From contig NZ_BMKA01000001.1 of assembly GCF_014643735.1 (NCBI RefSeq), positions 930,001 to 994,000 of the forward strand: 64,000 nucleotides of DNA. Reading direction: 5' to 3'. The DNA comes from Neptunicoccus cionae (GTDB lineage Bacteria; Pseudomonadota; Alphaproteobacteria; Rhodobacterales; Rhodobacteraceae). The notes under the pieces were generated by a model, which saw only the letters and a list, made by a program, of their open reading frames with translations, was not told the origin of the DNA and made no database searches. The position numbers and the translations under genes were made by a program. This document shows positions 52,464-61,108 of this stretch, one piece after another. Each line of letters opens with the position of its first letter. Positions within the stretch are counted from its first letter, which is position 1.

Positions 52464-52476
52464 TTGATCTTCTTCT

Positions 52477-53277
52477 TCAGGCAGAGAGCCTGATTTTCAT
52501 CCCGTCAAAGGCGGGTGTTATATGGTCCGGTGTCTCTGCACACAGGGTCTCATAATCCAGATCCACGTGCATATTGGTCAGCACCGCCCGCTTGGGCGCT
52601 GCCCGCTTGATCCAGTCGAGCGTTTGGGACAGGTGGGAGTGGGTCGGATGGGGATCGCGGCGTAGGGCATCGACAACCCAGCATTCCAGATCCGCCACGG
52701 CCTCCCAAGCATTGCCGTTCATGGCTGACACATCCGGCAGGTAGGCCAGCAAGTCGTCGATGCGAAAGCCGTTCGCCTGAATCGGTCCGTGATCTACCAG
52801 AAACGGTGTGAAGGAGATCGCGCCGCCTTCGCCGTCGATTGTGACGGGGCCGGTCATGTCGTTCATTTCAAGGATCGGCTTGTATAGCGTGCCGGGCACC
52901 TGTTCAAAGGTGTAACCAAAACGTTGGCGCAGGGTGGTTTGCGTAGTCGCGTCGGCCCAGATTGGCAAACGTTTGCGCATGTTGAACACCACCATTCGCA
53001 GATCGTCGATCCCGTGGGTGTGATCCGCGTGATCGTGCGTGTAGATCACTGCATCAAGGGCGCTGACCTCGGCATCCAGAAGCTGGCGGCGCAGGTCCGG
53101 AGAGGTATCAATTAGAACGGTTGTCTTGCCGTCTTCGGTGATCCGCTCCACCAGCATGGAACAGCGTTGGCGGGCGTTCTTGGGGTTGGTTGGATCACAT
53201 GCCCCCCAGTTGCCACCGATCCGTGGCACGCCGCCTGATGAACCGCAGCCCAATATTGTGAAGATGTATTCCGCCAT
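52477..53277 (-). CDS. MBL-fold metallo-hydrolase (PhnP-like)
   Basis: 266 residues. Metal-binding motif THDHADHTHGIDDL (HxHxDH), preceded by GCGSSGGVPRIGGNWG as in PhnP/phosphodiesterase-type beta-lactamase-fold enzymes, with later ligands in VDHGPIQANGFRID and TNMHVDLDYE. Its start overlaps the tatD stop (ATGA). Placement behind tatD is common in alphaproteobacteria; the substrate is probably a cyclic phosphodiester, but this is inferred. Confidence 0.92.
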   Translation of the reverse strand: MAEYIFTILGCGSSGGVPRIGGNWGACDPTNPKNARQRCSMLVERITEDGKTTVLIDTSPDLRRQLLDAEVSALDAVIYTHDHADHTHGIDDLRMVVFNMRKRLPIWADATTQTTLRQRFGYTFEQVPGTLYKPILEMNDMTGPVTIDGEGGAISFTPFLVDHGPIQANGFRIDDLLAYLPDVSAMNGNAWEAVADLECWVVDALRRDPHPTHSHLSQTLDWIKRAAPKRAVLTNMHVDLDYETLCAETPDHITPAFDGMKIRLSA

Positions 53278-54077
53278 CAGGCCGCTGCCTTATATTGGGC
53301 CGCCTTGGTAAACAGCCGATCGAAATTGGCCGTGGTTTGCGCTGCGAACTCTGCGTAATCGAGCCCGAACAGCTCTGCTCCGGTTTGGGCTGTGTGGGCG
53401 GTGTAGGCCGGTTCATTCCGTTTGCCGCGATAAGGCACAGGCGCAAGATAGGGCGCATCGGTTTCCACCAGCACACGGTCAAGCGGTACAGTCGAAAAAA
53501 TATCCCGCAATTCCTGACTTTTCTTGAAGGTCGCAATGCCGGACATGGACAGATAGAACCCCAGATCAAGTGCCGCTTTGGCCAGTTCCATACTGGAGGA
53601 AAAGCAGTGCATCACGCAGCTATAAGCGCCGTTGCGGTATTCTTCAGTCAGGATTCGGGCCATATCGTCATCCGCCGCGCGGGCGTGTATGATCAGGGGC
53701 AGGCCGGTTTCCCGCGCCGCTGCAATATGGTTGCGCAGGCTGTCTTTCTGAATCTGTGCCGTATCGGCGGTATAGTGATAATCCAGACCGGTTTCCCCGA
53801 TCCCGACCATCTTGGGGTGGCGAGTCAGCGCGATCAGTTGATCGGATGGCACCAGATCGTAATCCCCCGCGCTCATCGGGTGGATGCCGGCGGCATAAAA
53901 CACGGAGTCATACGTTTCGGCAATCTCGCGCACCGCCGGTTCGTTCTCCAGCTTGGTGCAGATGGTGACCATTCGGGCCACCCCTGCATCGTGGGCGCGT
54001 TTGATAATCTCGTCTCGCTCGCCGTCGAAATCCGGAAAATCCAGATGGCAATGGCTGTCTACAATCTGTGGTGTCAT
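53277..54077 (-). CDS. tatD: TatD-family metal-dependent DNase
   Basis: 266 residues. Signatures DSHCHLDFPDFDGE, GIHPMSAGDYD, GIGETGLDYHY, LPLIIHARAADDD, MHCFSSSMELAK and VETDAPYLAPVPYRGKRNEP cover the TatD metal sites. A cytoplasmic 3'-5' exonuclease linked to DNA repair and RNA turnover. Gene order holB-tatD-MBL is conserved among Rhodobacterales. Confidence 0.95.
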   Translation of the reverse strand: MTPQIVDSHCHLDFPDFDGERDEIIKRAHDAGVARMVTICTKLENEPAVREIAETYDSVFYAAGIHPMSAGDYDLVPSDQLIALTRHPKMVGIGETGLDYHYTADTAQIQKDSLRNHIAAARETGLPLIIHARAADDDMARILTEEYRNGAYSCVMHCFSSSMELAKAALDLGFYLSMSGIATFKKSQELRDIFSTVPLDRVLVETDAPYLAPVPYRGKRNEPAYTAHTAQTGAELFGLDYAEFAAQTTANFDRLFTKAAQYKAAA

Positions 54078-54100
54078 GTGATCTGCCTATTGGCGTGCGA

Positions 54101-55231
54101 TCAGGCGCGCGCCGCTTCGTCTAGTTTGAGCAACATATCAAGGATCACGCCGGAGGGGTCAAGGTTAACCGCACGGGCATGTCCGACACGGGCCGATAAC
54201 GCCTGCGCGAGGTTGGCCCATTTACGGGCTGCCGCACAGTTCGGGGCCAGCTTGGCCAGCATCCGCGCCTCTTGGGGGGCGGCCTCGGTCCAGATCGCGG
54301 GTTGCAGGGCACCAAAGCGTGCAAGGCGGGTCAACAACAGGTCGATCAGCAGAACGGTGATGTCGTAGTTTTCAGCATTGGCCGCACCGCCGCATTTTTC
54401 CGCAATAGCGGTGGCCTGCCCGCGATCAAGTCCGGGCGCTTGCTCCATCAGCGCCACGAGTGCCGCATACCGCTGCGCGCCATCGCCGTGGGCCAATCGC
54501 AACGCGGCCCCGACCGAACCGCCAGACAGTTCCGCAATTGCCGGATCACTGCCGATCTCAAGCCCTGCCGCAGTCAGGGCTGTGGACTGATCCTGTGGCG
54601 ACAAAGCGGTGCAGCGCAGGTCGCGACAACGTGACCGGATCGTGGGCAACAGACGGGCAGGTTGGTGGCTGACCAGCAGCAGAACCGTCTTTTCAGGGGG
54701 TTCTTCTAGGATTTTCAGCAAAGCGTTGGCCGCACTGACGTTCATCAAGTCGATGTCATCCACAATCGCCACACGCCAGCCACCATCCGTCGCCGAAAGC
54801 GCGAAAAAGCTTTTCAGCTTGCGCACCTCATCTACGGTGATCTCTTTCTTAAGGCGCGGTGGTTTTGCCTTATCATCCCACGGGCGGCGGCACAGAAACA
54901 GGCGCGGCTCCCCCAAAGACATGGCGCGACGCACCGCAGGATGGTTTGGATCGGCATCAAGGCTTTCGGGCGGGGGCGGCGCACCGAACATGCCGCCATC
55001 GTCTTCGGGCTGTGACAGCAGGAACCTGGCAATCCGCCACGCCAGCGTCGCCTTACCCACACCACGCGGGCCTGTCAGCATCCACGCATGGTGCATCCGA
55101 CCCCCGTTATAGGCTGACAAAAACGCCTCCTCGGCGCTGTGCTGACCGACCAGAAGCCCGGTTTCGCGGGGATGGGGTGCACCTTCTGCGCGGTCCGGCT
55201 CGGGGATTTCCTCTGCGCTTAGGACAGCCAT
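54101..55231 (-). CDS. holB: DNA polymerase III subunit delta'
   Basis: 376 residues. Clamp-loader AAA+ fold with GQHSAEEAFLSAY, P-loop GPRGVGKATLA, VAIVDDIDLMNVSAANALLKILEEPP and LVSHQPARLLPTIRSRC (SRC motif). The zinc Cys module of E. coli delta' is not evident. It overlaps tmk by 13 bp, a linkage seen in many bacteria. Confidence 0.95.
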   Translation of the reverse strand: MAVLSAEEIPEPDRAEGAPHPRETGLLVGQHSAEEAFLSAYNGGRMHHAWMLTGPRGVGKATLAWRIARFLLSQPEDDGGMFGAPPPPESLDADPNHPAVRRAMSLGEPRLFLCRRPWDDKAKPPRLKKEITVDEVRKLKSFFALSATDGGWRVAIVDDIDLMNVSAANALLKILEEPPEKTVLLLVSHQPARLLPTIRSRCRDLRCTALSPQDQSTALTAAGLEIGSDPAIAELSGGSVGAALRLAHGDGAQRYAALVALMEQAPGLDRGQATAIAEKCGGAANAENYDITVLLIDLLLTRLARFGALQPAIWTEAAPQEARMLAKLAPNCAAARKWANLAQALSARVGHARAVNLDPSGVILDMLLKLDEAARA

Positions 55232-55842
55232 TGTTCTACCACGGACTGTATTTCACCTGACACCGACGCTGGCGATTGGTTGCCGTTGATCACATGGCAG
55301 CGGTCGGGAAACTGCTCCGCTAACCCCAGAAAACCGGCTCGCAGTTTTTCCTGAAAGCCAAGACCCATCTCTTCGAAACGGTCCTCGCCCGATTCGCGTG
55401 CCAATCCACGCCCGAGCGCGATTTCAGGGTCCATATCCACGATAAAGGTCAAATCCGGTTCCTGCCCGATCATCAGATCGTGCAACTGGTCCACAGTACC
55501 GCGCAAATCTGCCCGCGCCGCGCCTTGATAGACGCGGGTGCTGTCGGCGAACCGGTCGGATATCACCACTTTCCCCGCGCCAAGCGCAGGGCGGATGGTG
55601 CGTTCCAGATGGTCCCGTCGCGCGGCAGTGAACAAAAGGATTTCCGTTTCAGGCGACCAGCGCCCGGGATCGCCTTCCACCAGCAAACGGCGGATATCTT
55701 CGGCCCCGTCAGACCCACCCGGTTCACGGGTGTGAATGACATCGCGGCCGTAATCGCGCAGCAAAGTTGCCAGAAGGCGGGACTGGGTGGTTTTGCCAGA
55801 CCCGTCAATGCCTTCAAATGTAATAAAAAAACCGCTGTTCAC
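55219..55842 (-). CDS. tmk: Thymidylate kinase
   Basis: 207 residues. FITFEGIDGSGKTTQSRLL (P-loop), the DR-type site THTREPGGSDGAE (in part HTREPGGSDGAE), ISDRFADSTRVYQGAAR and a LID region ARESGEDRFEE. Phosphorylates dTMP to dTDP. The GTG start immediately follows the stop of the carboxypeptidase gene. Confidence 0.96.
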   Translation of the reverse strand: MNSGFFITFEGIDGSGKTTQSRLLATLLRDYGRDVIHTREPGGSDGAEDIRRLLVEGDPGRWSPETEILLFTAARRDHLERTIRPALGAGKVVISDRFADSTRVYQGAARADLRGTVDQLHDLMIGQEPDLTFIVDMDPEIALGRGLARESGEDRFEEMGLGFQEKLRAGFLGLAEQFPDRCHVINGNQSPASVSGEIQSVVEQWLS

Positions 55843-56970
55843 TTATCGTAATGCCCCTTGGAGCTTTTGCGCAGAGACCGTCAGACGCTTCATAAGACCG
55901 GCATATTGCACATCACTAGAAGCGTAAACAGGGTAGCTTTGGGACGGAAGGCCCGGAATTTCGATATTCAGCACGCCCAGTTCGGTTCCTTTGGCAACTG
56001 GTGCCTGTATCGGACCTTCGTAGGTGACGCTCATCTTGATCTCATCCCGCGAGGAATAGGGGATCAATGCGGAAATGTCATCGGCAACTTCCAGCCCGAC
56101 AGTCGTCTCTGCGCCCAACCAGACTTCTGCTTGGGCGACGTTCTTTCCCGCTTTGAGAAGGGTCTCCTGCGTGAATTGGCGGAATGCCCAGTTCATCAGA
56201 CGTTCGGCTTCACGGGCGCGCTCATCCGCGGTGTTCAGCCCCGAAATCATTAGGATCACGCGGCGGTCATCCTGACGGGCAGTCCCGACGAGCCCGTAGC
56301 CAGCTTCTTCGGTGTGGCCGGTTTTCAGCCCGTCCGCGCCGATCCCTTTGTCCAGCAGAGGGTTGCGGTTCTTTTGGGTAATGTCGGCCCAAGTGAACGA
56401 TTCTTCAGCGAAATAGCCGTAGTATTCGGGAAATTGCGTCATCAGGCGGTTGGCCAGTGTGACAAGATCCCTTGCGCTCATCCGGTGGTTGGGATCAGGC
56501 CAGCCTGTTGCATTGGCAAAGGTGCTCTCGTTCATGCCGAGCTTTCGGGCGCGTGCAGTCATAATCCGTGCAAAATCCGCTTCCGAGCCAGCCAGATTTT
56601 CCGCAACTACGATACAGGCATCGTTGCCCGATTGCACAATAATGCCGCGTATCAGGTTCTCAACCGTGACCCTGCCGCCCTGTTTCACAAACATTTTAGA
56701 GCCGCCCTTTTGAGAGGCCTTCTGGGAAACGGTAAATTCAGTGTCGAGGTTCACCCGTCCGTCCTGAAGCGCTTCGAACAGCATATTAAGGGTCATCAAC
56801 TTGGACATAGAGGCGGGAGGGATCGGAATATCCGCTTCCTTGGCCAACAATACTGTGCCACTGGCCTGATCCAGCACCAGTGCCGAACGTGCAATGGTGT
56901 CAAAAGCCGAGGCGGGCAGGGTAGTGGCCAGCCAGATTGCCGCCGCGCTGAGAAGATATTTAGGTCGCAT
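55843..56970 (-). CDS. D-alanyl-D-alanine carboxypeptidase (PBP5/6 class, S11)
   Basis: 375 residues. Signal peptide cleaving after PASA; catalytic SxxK as SMSK, SxN as SGN in VQSGNDACIV, and KTG in GLKTGHTEEAGYG; then a beta-rich C-terminal domain and an amphipathic tail (AGLMKRLTVSAQKLQGALR) likely to bind the inner membrane. Trims pentapeptides in the periplasm. Co-oriented with the RlpA/SPOR lipoprotein gene upstream. Confidence 0.95.
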   Translation of the reverse strand: MRPKYLLSAAAIWLATTLPASAFDTIARSALVLDQASGTVLLAKEADIPIPPASMSKLMTLNMLFEALQDGRVNLDTEFTVSQKASQKGGSKMFVKQGGRVTVENLIRGIIVQSGNDACIVVAENLAGSEADFARIMTARARKLGMNESTFANATGWPDPNHRMSARDLVTLANRLMTQFPEYYGYFAEESFTWADITQKNRNPLLDKGIGADGLKTGHTEEAGYGLVGTARQDDRRVILMISGLNTADERAREAERLMNWAFRQFTQETLLKAGKNVAQAEVWLGAETTVGLEVADDISALIPYSSRDEIKMSVTYEGPIQAPVAKGTELGVLNIEIPGLPSQSYPVYASSDVQYAGLMKRLTVSAQKLQGALR

Positions 56971-57003
56971 GCCGCGCTCCGTTGGAACGAAACAGATGGG
57001 TTG

Positions 57004-57030
57004 CCCCGACCCTTGAAAAGGGTATCGGGG
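57004..57030. other. Intergenic stem-loop between the SPOR lipoprotein and carboxypeptidase genes
   Basis: CCCCGA / TCGGGG closes an inner CCCTT/AGGG stem with loop GAAA, giving a long GC-rich hairpin without a T-run. It may limit read-through or stabilise the upstream message. Confidence 0.5.
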
Positions 57031-57092
57031 ACCGGAACTGTTCGGGGTTACATTGTCTTACCGCTTAACGCTGACATCCATTCGGGAAGACG

Positions 57093-58007
57093 TCAACCGG
57101 ACACCATGTAAGCATCGGCGAACCCTTGCCCTTTTACCATGTTGAGAAGTTGGCGCTGTTCACTGGCAGAGCTTGCAGGACCGGCGAGAACCCGCCAGAA
57201 ATCCTTGCCATTGGTGGTGGATTTCACAATTTTCGCTGGAACGCCGTTCTTTTTCAGGCGGGCAACATTGGCTTTGGCATTGGATTCGAGGCTGAAAAAA
57301 CCGATTTGCGCGTATTTTGCACCTTTAGCGGCTTTGGGTTTGGAAACCGGTTTGACTGCCGGTTTGGGCTGGGCTTCGGCCTTTTGGACGGATGCACGGG
57401 CCTTGGCCGCCAGATCGTCCTCTGCGGGGGCGTCCAGTGCCACCGCGGTTACGTTCTCCGTAACATTGGCTTCAACCTGTGCGTCGATTTCGGCGTTTTC
57501 GTTAATGGTTTCCTTGCGCAAGGCCGTAACCCGCAGCTTGGTCGGCGAACCGGCCTGAACACCAAGGGCTGCTGCGGCCTCGGAGGACAGTTGCAGGCTT
57601 GGGCCGGGATTGTCCCGTTCGCGGCGGAAAAGGGCACCCACGACAAACTTGCCGTTGCTTTCGTTGCGAATGATTACCCGCTCTGGCTGCTTGCTATCAG
57701 GGTGTGCGATCCAGACCCCGCCAAGTGACGGGCGGCCATCCCATAGAGCGTTCTCGTTCTTTTCAAAAACCTCTGGGGCTTCTACATCCCTTTCCACCAG
57801 CTTGATCGGCTTGCCCGATCCTGGCGTCACTTCGCCATCTGTTCCGGTGATTGCTGTATCCGTGTCTTTCTTGCCAAAGCCGAGGTTCATACCCTCAAGG
57901 CCGCCACCCTCACAGCCTGCAAGCGCCACGCCTGCCAGAAGTGCGAAAACCAGTTTGCTTTTGGAAGAAGAAAAATTACCGTTGCTCATGTTGCCTGTCC
58001 AGATCAT
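57093..58007 (-). CDS. RlpA-like lipoprotein with SPOR domain
   Basis: About 304 residues. Lipobox LAGC; a double-psi beta-barrel-like region (RVIIRNESNGKFVVGALF ... LQLSSEAAAALGV) resembling RlpA; a Lys/Ala/Pro-rich linker; and a C-terminal SPOR domain (about 230-304, AKYAQIGFFSLESNAKANVA, DFWRVLAGP) that binds denuded septal glycan. The ATG at 58007 has AAGGAG nine bases upstream; the ATG at 57989 is an alternative. Probably an outer-membrane cell-wall protein acting at division. Confidence 0.88.
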   Translation of the reverse strand: MIWTGNMSNGNFSSSKSKLVFALLAGVALAGCEGGGLEGMNLGFGKKDTDTAITGTDGEVTPGSGKPIKLVERDVEAPEVFEKNENALWDGRPSLGGVWIAHPDSKQPERVIIRNESNGKFVVGALFRRERDNPGPSLQLSSEAAAALGVQAGSPTKLRVTALRKETINENAEIDAQVEANVTENVTAVALDAPAEDDLAAKARASVQKAEAQPKPAVKPVSKPKAAKGAKYAQIGFFSLESNAKANVARLKKNGVPAKIVKSTTNGKDFWRVLAGPASSASEQRQLLNMVKGQGFADAYMVSG

Positions 58008-58269
58008 CGTGCCTGTCTCCTTGGTCGCGAAATTTGCTTCACCGATCTGGCGCCGGTTCAAAGTCAAAGACCGCGAAGTGTTCCGCCTCGCCCCGCTGTC
58101 TCGCGGGTTTTGATCATACCCTAACCATAAAGCACTTTGTTATGGAAGCCTGTTAATCCGGCGGCACCCAGAAACCAGCAGCCTGTTGCCGACAAAAAAA
58201 TGGGCTTGCAGTTTGGCGCGCGCGCAATTACGAAACCCAAAGCAAGCGACAAGCAGGCACCCGAAAAGC

Positions 58270-58357
58270 GGAGAGGTGGCAGAGTGGTCGAATGCGGCGG
58301 TCTTGAAAACCGTTGAGGTGAGAGCCTCCCAGGGTTCGAATCCCTGTCTCTCCGCCA
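58270..58357 (+). tRNA. tRNA-Ser (anticodon TGA)
   Basis: Acceptor GGAGAGG pairs with TCTCTCC, then G and encoded CCA. Anticodon loop CTTGAAA gives TGA. Long class II variable arm and T-loop TTCGAAT. Confidence 0.95.
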
Positions 58358-58613
58358 GCCTGTGGTCCAGATCACCCGGAAAATAACTTACGGTTGTCAC
58401 AGTTCAGCCATTGGTTGAACGGCCTGTCTGCGGGTGATTTCGCGCGAATTCGGGTAAAAATTGCGCTAGATTCGCCGAAAATTCGCATGTCTTAAACTTG
58501 AGAAATTAGGATGCTGCCCGATTTGTGACCTTTTTTGGCCCAAATTGAAAACTATCAAATCTGAACGACACGAATACCAATCGACACCGCACTTCGCAGG
58601 TTAAGGACAGTTT

Positions 58614-59840
58614 ATGTTTGCCAACACGCCGGACAGGCCCTTCTATTCCTACGTTATCACACAATCTGCCCTTGTTCTGATCGTCCTCACTGCATCTTAC
58701 TTGCTGACATTCCTAGCGTTTGAGCACTTTGGCCTGCATATCGACCGGATTTTGATGTCATTTGGCCTGATCCTTATGACGCAACTGCCCGTGGCGGCCA
58801 TGTATGCCCGCACTGAGGAACAAGAGGTAGATGGCAATCGGGGCTGGTTGCTCGCGTTTGTGTTCGTATCTGTCACTTTTATGGGCGAAGCGGCCCTGCA
58901 ACTGGCCAGTGGCCACCTGCTGGAGACGTGGGAGAAGTTTAACGGATTGGCTGCAGCGGCCCGTTTTGACACATTGGTCACGGCGGTCTGTGGTGTGCTG
59001 GCAGCGGTGCTGCTTTGCGTAACATTCTCCAAAATTGTGTTCCGACTGGCCGTCACATGCCATTTGCGCCAGTTTGCAAAAGATAGCGATCTTTCCGCAG
59101 AACCTGACGAATTGGCATCAGAAACCGGCGAACCGCATGGCGTATCGCGCAATCTGCATCGCCCCAAAGTATCGCAGGATTTTTCCGAATTCTTCCGTCG
59201 TGAACTGGTGGGCGCCAATATCGGCATCTTCGGTCTGGCGCTGGTGATGTTCGGGCCGGATTTTATGACTATTCTCAAAATCAGCATTCCCGCATCGCTG
59301 GTTTTCTCGGTGATTTGCGTGGCCAACCGGCTGGCGCGGTCTGAAACGCGCACGTCGATCTCGGCCCGCAGTCTCCATATCTCCCTTCAAATGCTGCCCC
59401 TGACTGTGACCTGCCTCATCCTGTTGGCACTGGGTGAACTGTACAGCGCTTATACCGCAACACTCGCGGCGGAAGTTTCGCCGCTTGAATTTGCAAGCGT
59501 CGCGGCGAGCGGTCTGGCGCGTAACACGGATGTTCTTTGGGGCGTTTCCGTTGACCTTGGTATGATCTTTGCCCTGTCGCTGGCAGCCAACACGTTGATG
59601 TTGGTGCTGTTTACACGGCTGATCCGCCCGCTCGTGCGTGGCGCGGTACCCGCCGCGATAACACCGCGGGTTGAAGCCCCGCGGACCAGCCCTGAAAGCC
59701 GCCTGTTGCAGATACCGGTTGCGCCGGACACCATCGGTTTCACCAAAGGCCGCGACGTTGCAGCGACTTTGAAATACCGTGAGACAGCAACAGAACGCCC
59801 AAAGCTCATGCTGCAAATGAACCGCGTGTCTGCAGCTTAA
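58614..59840 (+). CDS. Multi-pass inner-membrane protein of unknown function
   Basis: 408 residues with about eight predicted membrane helices in two groups of four (about 17-155 and 205-345), separated by a polar loop, and a soluble C-terminal tail of about 65 residues. No transporter or enzyme motif recognised. The ATG follows AAGGA. It is flanked by tRNA-Ser and the cytochrome c gene, each with its own space for promoters, so it is likely a single-gene unit. Confidence 0.85.
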   Translation: MFANTPDRPFYSYVITQSALVLIVLTASYLLTFLAFEHFGLHIDRILMSFGLILMTQLPVAAMYARTEEQEVDGNRGWLLAFVFVSVTFMGEAALQLASGHLLETWEKFNGLAAAARFDTLVTAVCGVLAAVLLCVTFSKIVFRLAVTCHLRQFAKDSDLSAEPDELASETGEPHGVSRNLHRPKVSQDFSEFFRRELVGANIGIFGLALVMFGPDFMTILKISIPASLVFSVICVANRLARSETRTSISARSLHISLQMLPLTVTCLILLALGELYSAYTATLAAEVSPLEFASVAASGLARNTDVLWGVSVDLGMIFALSLAANTLMLVLFTRLIRPLVRGAVPAAITPRVEAPRTSPESRLLQIPVAPDTIGFTKGRDVAATLKYRETATERPKLMLQMNRVSAA

Positions 59841-59994
59841 GCCTCCTTTGGGGCGCTAACTGTTCTTTAAAATCCATCGGCGGCGTCCGCGGTCCTGCGG
59901 CAGAATGGCCCCAAGGTGTAATTGCCCCTAGTTCTGTTTAACCGGAGTGCTAAGTTCACTTTCAGGTTAGCCGATCAGGGGAAAGGATATTCTG

Positions 59995-60459
59995 ATGAAG
60001 TCAAACCGTATTTGGATTGCAGCCACAACAGCCAGTCTTGTTGCTTTGGGCGGGATTGCAACGGCGCAGGACACCACGACCGCTACAGCAACAACCACCC
60101 AATCTGCCACTGTTGCAGCGGACACAGAGATCGCCAAAGTCGTGATTGATGGCGATGCGAAAAAGGGCAAGCGGGTCTTTAATAAATGCAAGGCCTGTCA
60201 CAAGCTTGAAGCCGGTAAGAACGGTGTCGGACCTTCGTTGGCCGGATTATTCGGTCGCCCTGCGGCAGAAGTAGAAGGGTTCCGGTATTCGGACGCGATG
60301 GTGAACTCCGGGATCGTCTGGACGCCTGAAACCTTGGCTGCATATCTGCAAAAACCGAAAGATTATGTGCCTGGAACGAAGATGACCTTTGCCGGTTTGA
60401 AGAAGGACAAGGACATCAACAATCTGCTCGCCTATCTGGCGGAAGAATTGCAGGACTAA
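59995..60459 (+). CDS. Class I cytochrome c
   Basis: 154 residues. Signal peptide (cleaving after TAQD-adjacent ATA), a Thr/Ala-rich tether (about 25-45), then one haem domain with CKACH, the Pro-rich loop VGPSLAGLFGRPAAEVEGF and the axial Met in VPGTKMTFAGLKK. Matches small mitochondrial-type c550/c552 electron carriers. AAAGGATATTCTG precedes the ATG. Followed by a very strong terminator. Confidence 0.93.
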   Translation: MKSNRIWIAATTASLVALGGIATAQDTTTATATTTQSATVAADTEIAKVVIDGDAKKGKRVFNKCKACHKLEAGKNGVGPSLAGLFGRPAAEVEGFRYSDAMVNSGIVWTPETLAAYLQKPKDYVPGTKMTFAGLKKDKDINNLLAYLAEELQD

Positions 60460-60492
60460 GCGTAAACAACAGCTTTGCGTTAGTTACGATTT

Positions 60493-60538
60493 AATACAAA
60501 ACAGCCGCCGGATGACTGTCCGGCGGCTGTTTTGTATT
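60493..60538. terminator. Bidirectional terminator after the cytochrome c gene
   Basis: A perfect 20-bp stem (AATACAAAACAGCCGCCGGA with its complement) and six-base loop TGACTG. It lies between convergent cytochrome c and bactofilin genes; U-rich sequence follows in both directions. Confidence 0.93.
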
Positions 60539-60583
60539 TTGGACGGGGCGGTCTATCACCCCGATCCGAAAGAAAATGCGCAT

Positions 60584-61108
60584 TTAGCTGTTGGTCGGAG
60601 TGCCCGCAGCAGGTTTTGCAGCAGCAGCGCTACCGGCGTTCAGGGGGTCTTCCTGACGCTGTACGGACCCTTCGAAGTGGGCACCGCTTTCGATAGCGAT
60701 TGTTTTGTGAATGATGTCGCCTTCGACCCGTGCAGAAGAGGTCAAACGCACCTTCAAGCCGCGTACACGACCGATAACACGACCGTTCACAACTACATCG
60801 TCGGCCATGATCTCGCCTTCGACTGTGGCGCCTTCACCGACCGTCAGCAGATGGGCGCGGATGTCGCCTTTGATCTTGCCTTCAATCTGGATGTCGCCGG
60901 TGGTTTGCAGGTTGCCCGTGATCGTCAGATCAGAGGACAGGGCAGACGCCGGAGGCTTGGCCTTTGGTGGAGTGGACGGTGCGGAAGCCGGTGTTGGCGG
61001 CGTCGCTGGTTTGGAAGGGGGTGTGGCAGGGGCCGCACCGGATGGTTTGTTTGCTTCTGCCGAGGGGGCCGGCTTGTTGGTCTCACTGATTTTGCTTTTA
61101 GAAAACAT
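60584..61108 (-). CDS. Bactofilin (polymer-forming cytoskeletal protein)
   Basis: 174 residues. A Pro/Ala/Lys-rich disordered N-terminus (about 1-55), a central right-handed beta-helix domain (about 58-150, LTITGNLQTTGDIQIEGKIKGD, VVVNGRVIGRVRGLKVRL, ARVEGDIIHKTIAIESGAHFEG) and a short disordered tail. Bactofilins polymerise without nucleotide and place cell-wall enzymes. Overlaps the M23 peptidase gene by 11 bp. Confidence 0.95.
   Translation of the reverse strand: MFSKSKISETNKPAPSAEANKPSGAAPATPPSKPATPPTPASAPSTPPKAKPPASALSSDLTITGNLQTTGDIQIEGKIKGDIRAHLLTVGEGATVEGEIMADDVVVNGRVIGRVRGLKVRLTSSARVEGDIIHKTIAIESGAHFEGSVQRQEDPLNAGSAAAAKPAAGTPTNS

Noticed and set aside
53295-54368. 357-codon plus-strand frame opposite tatD and holB
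   Set aside because: Antisense to two well-supported housekeeping genes with conserved motifs.
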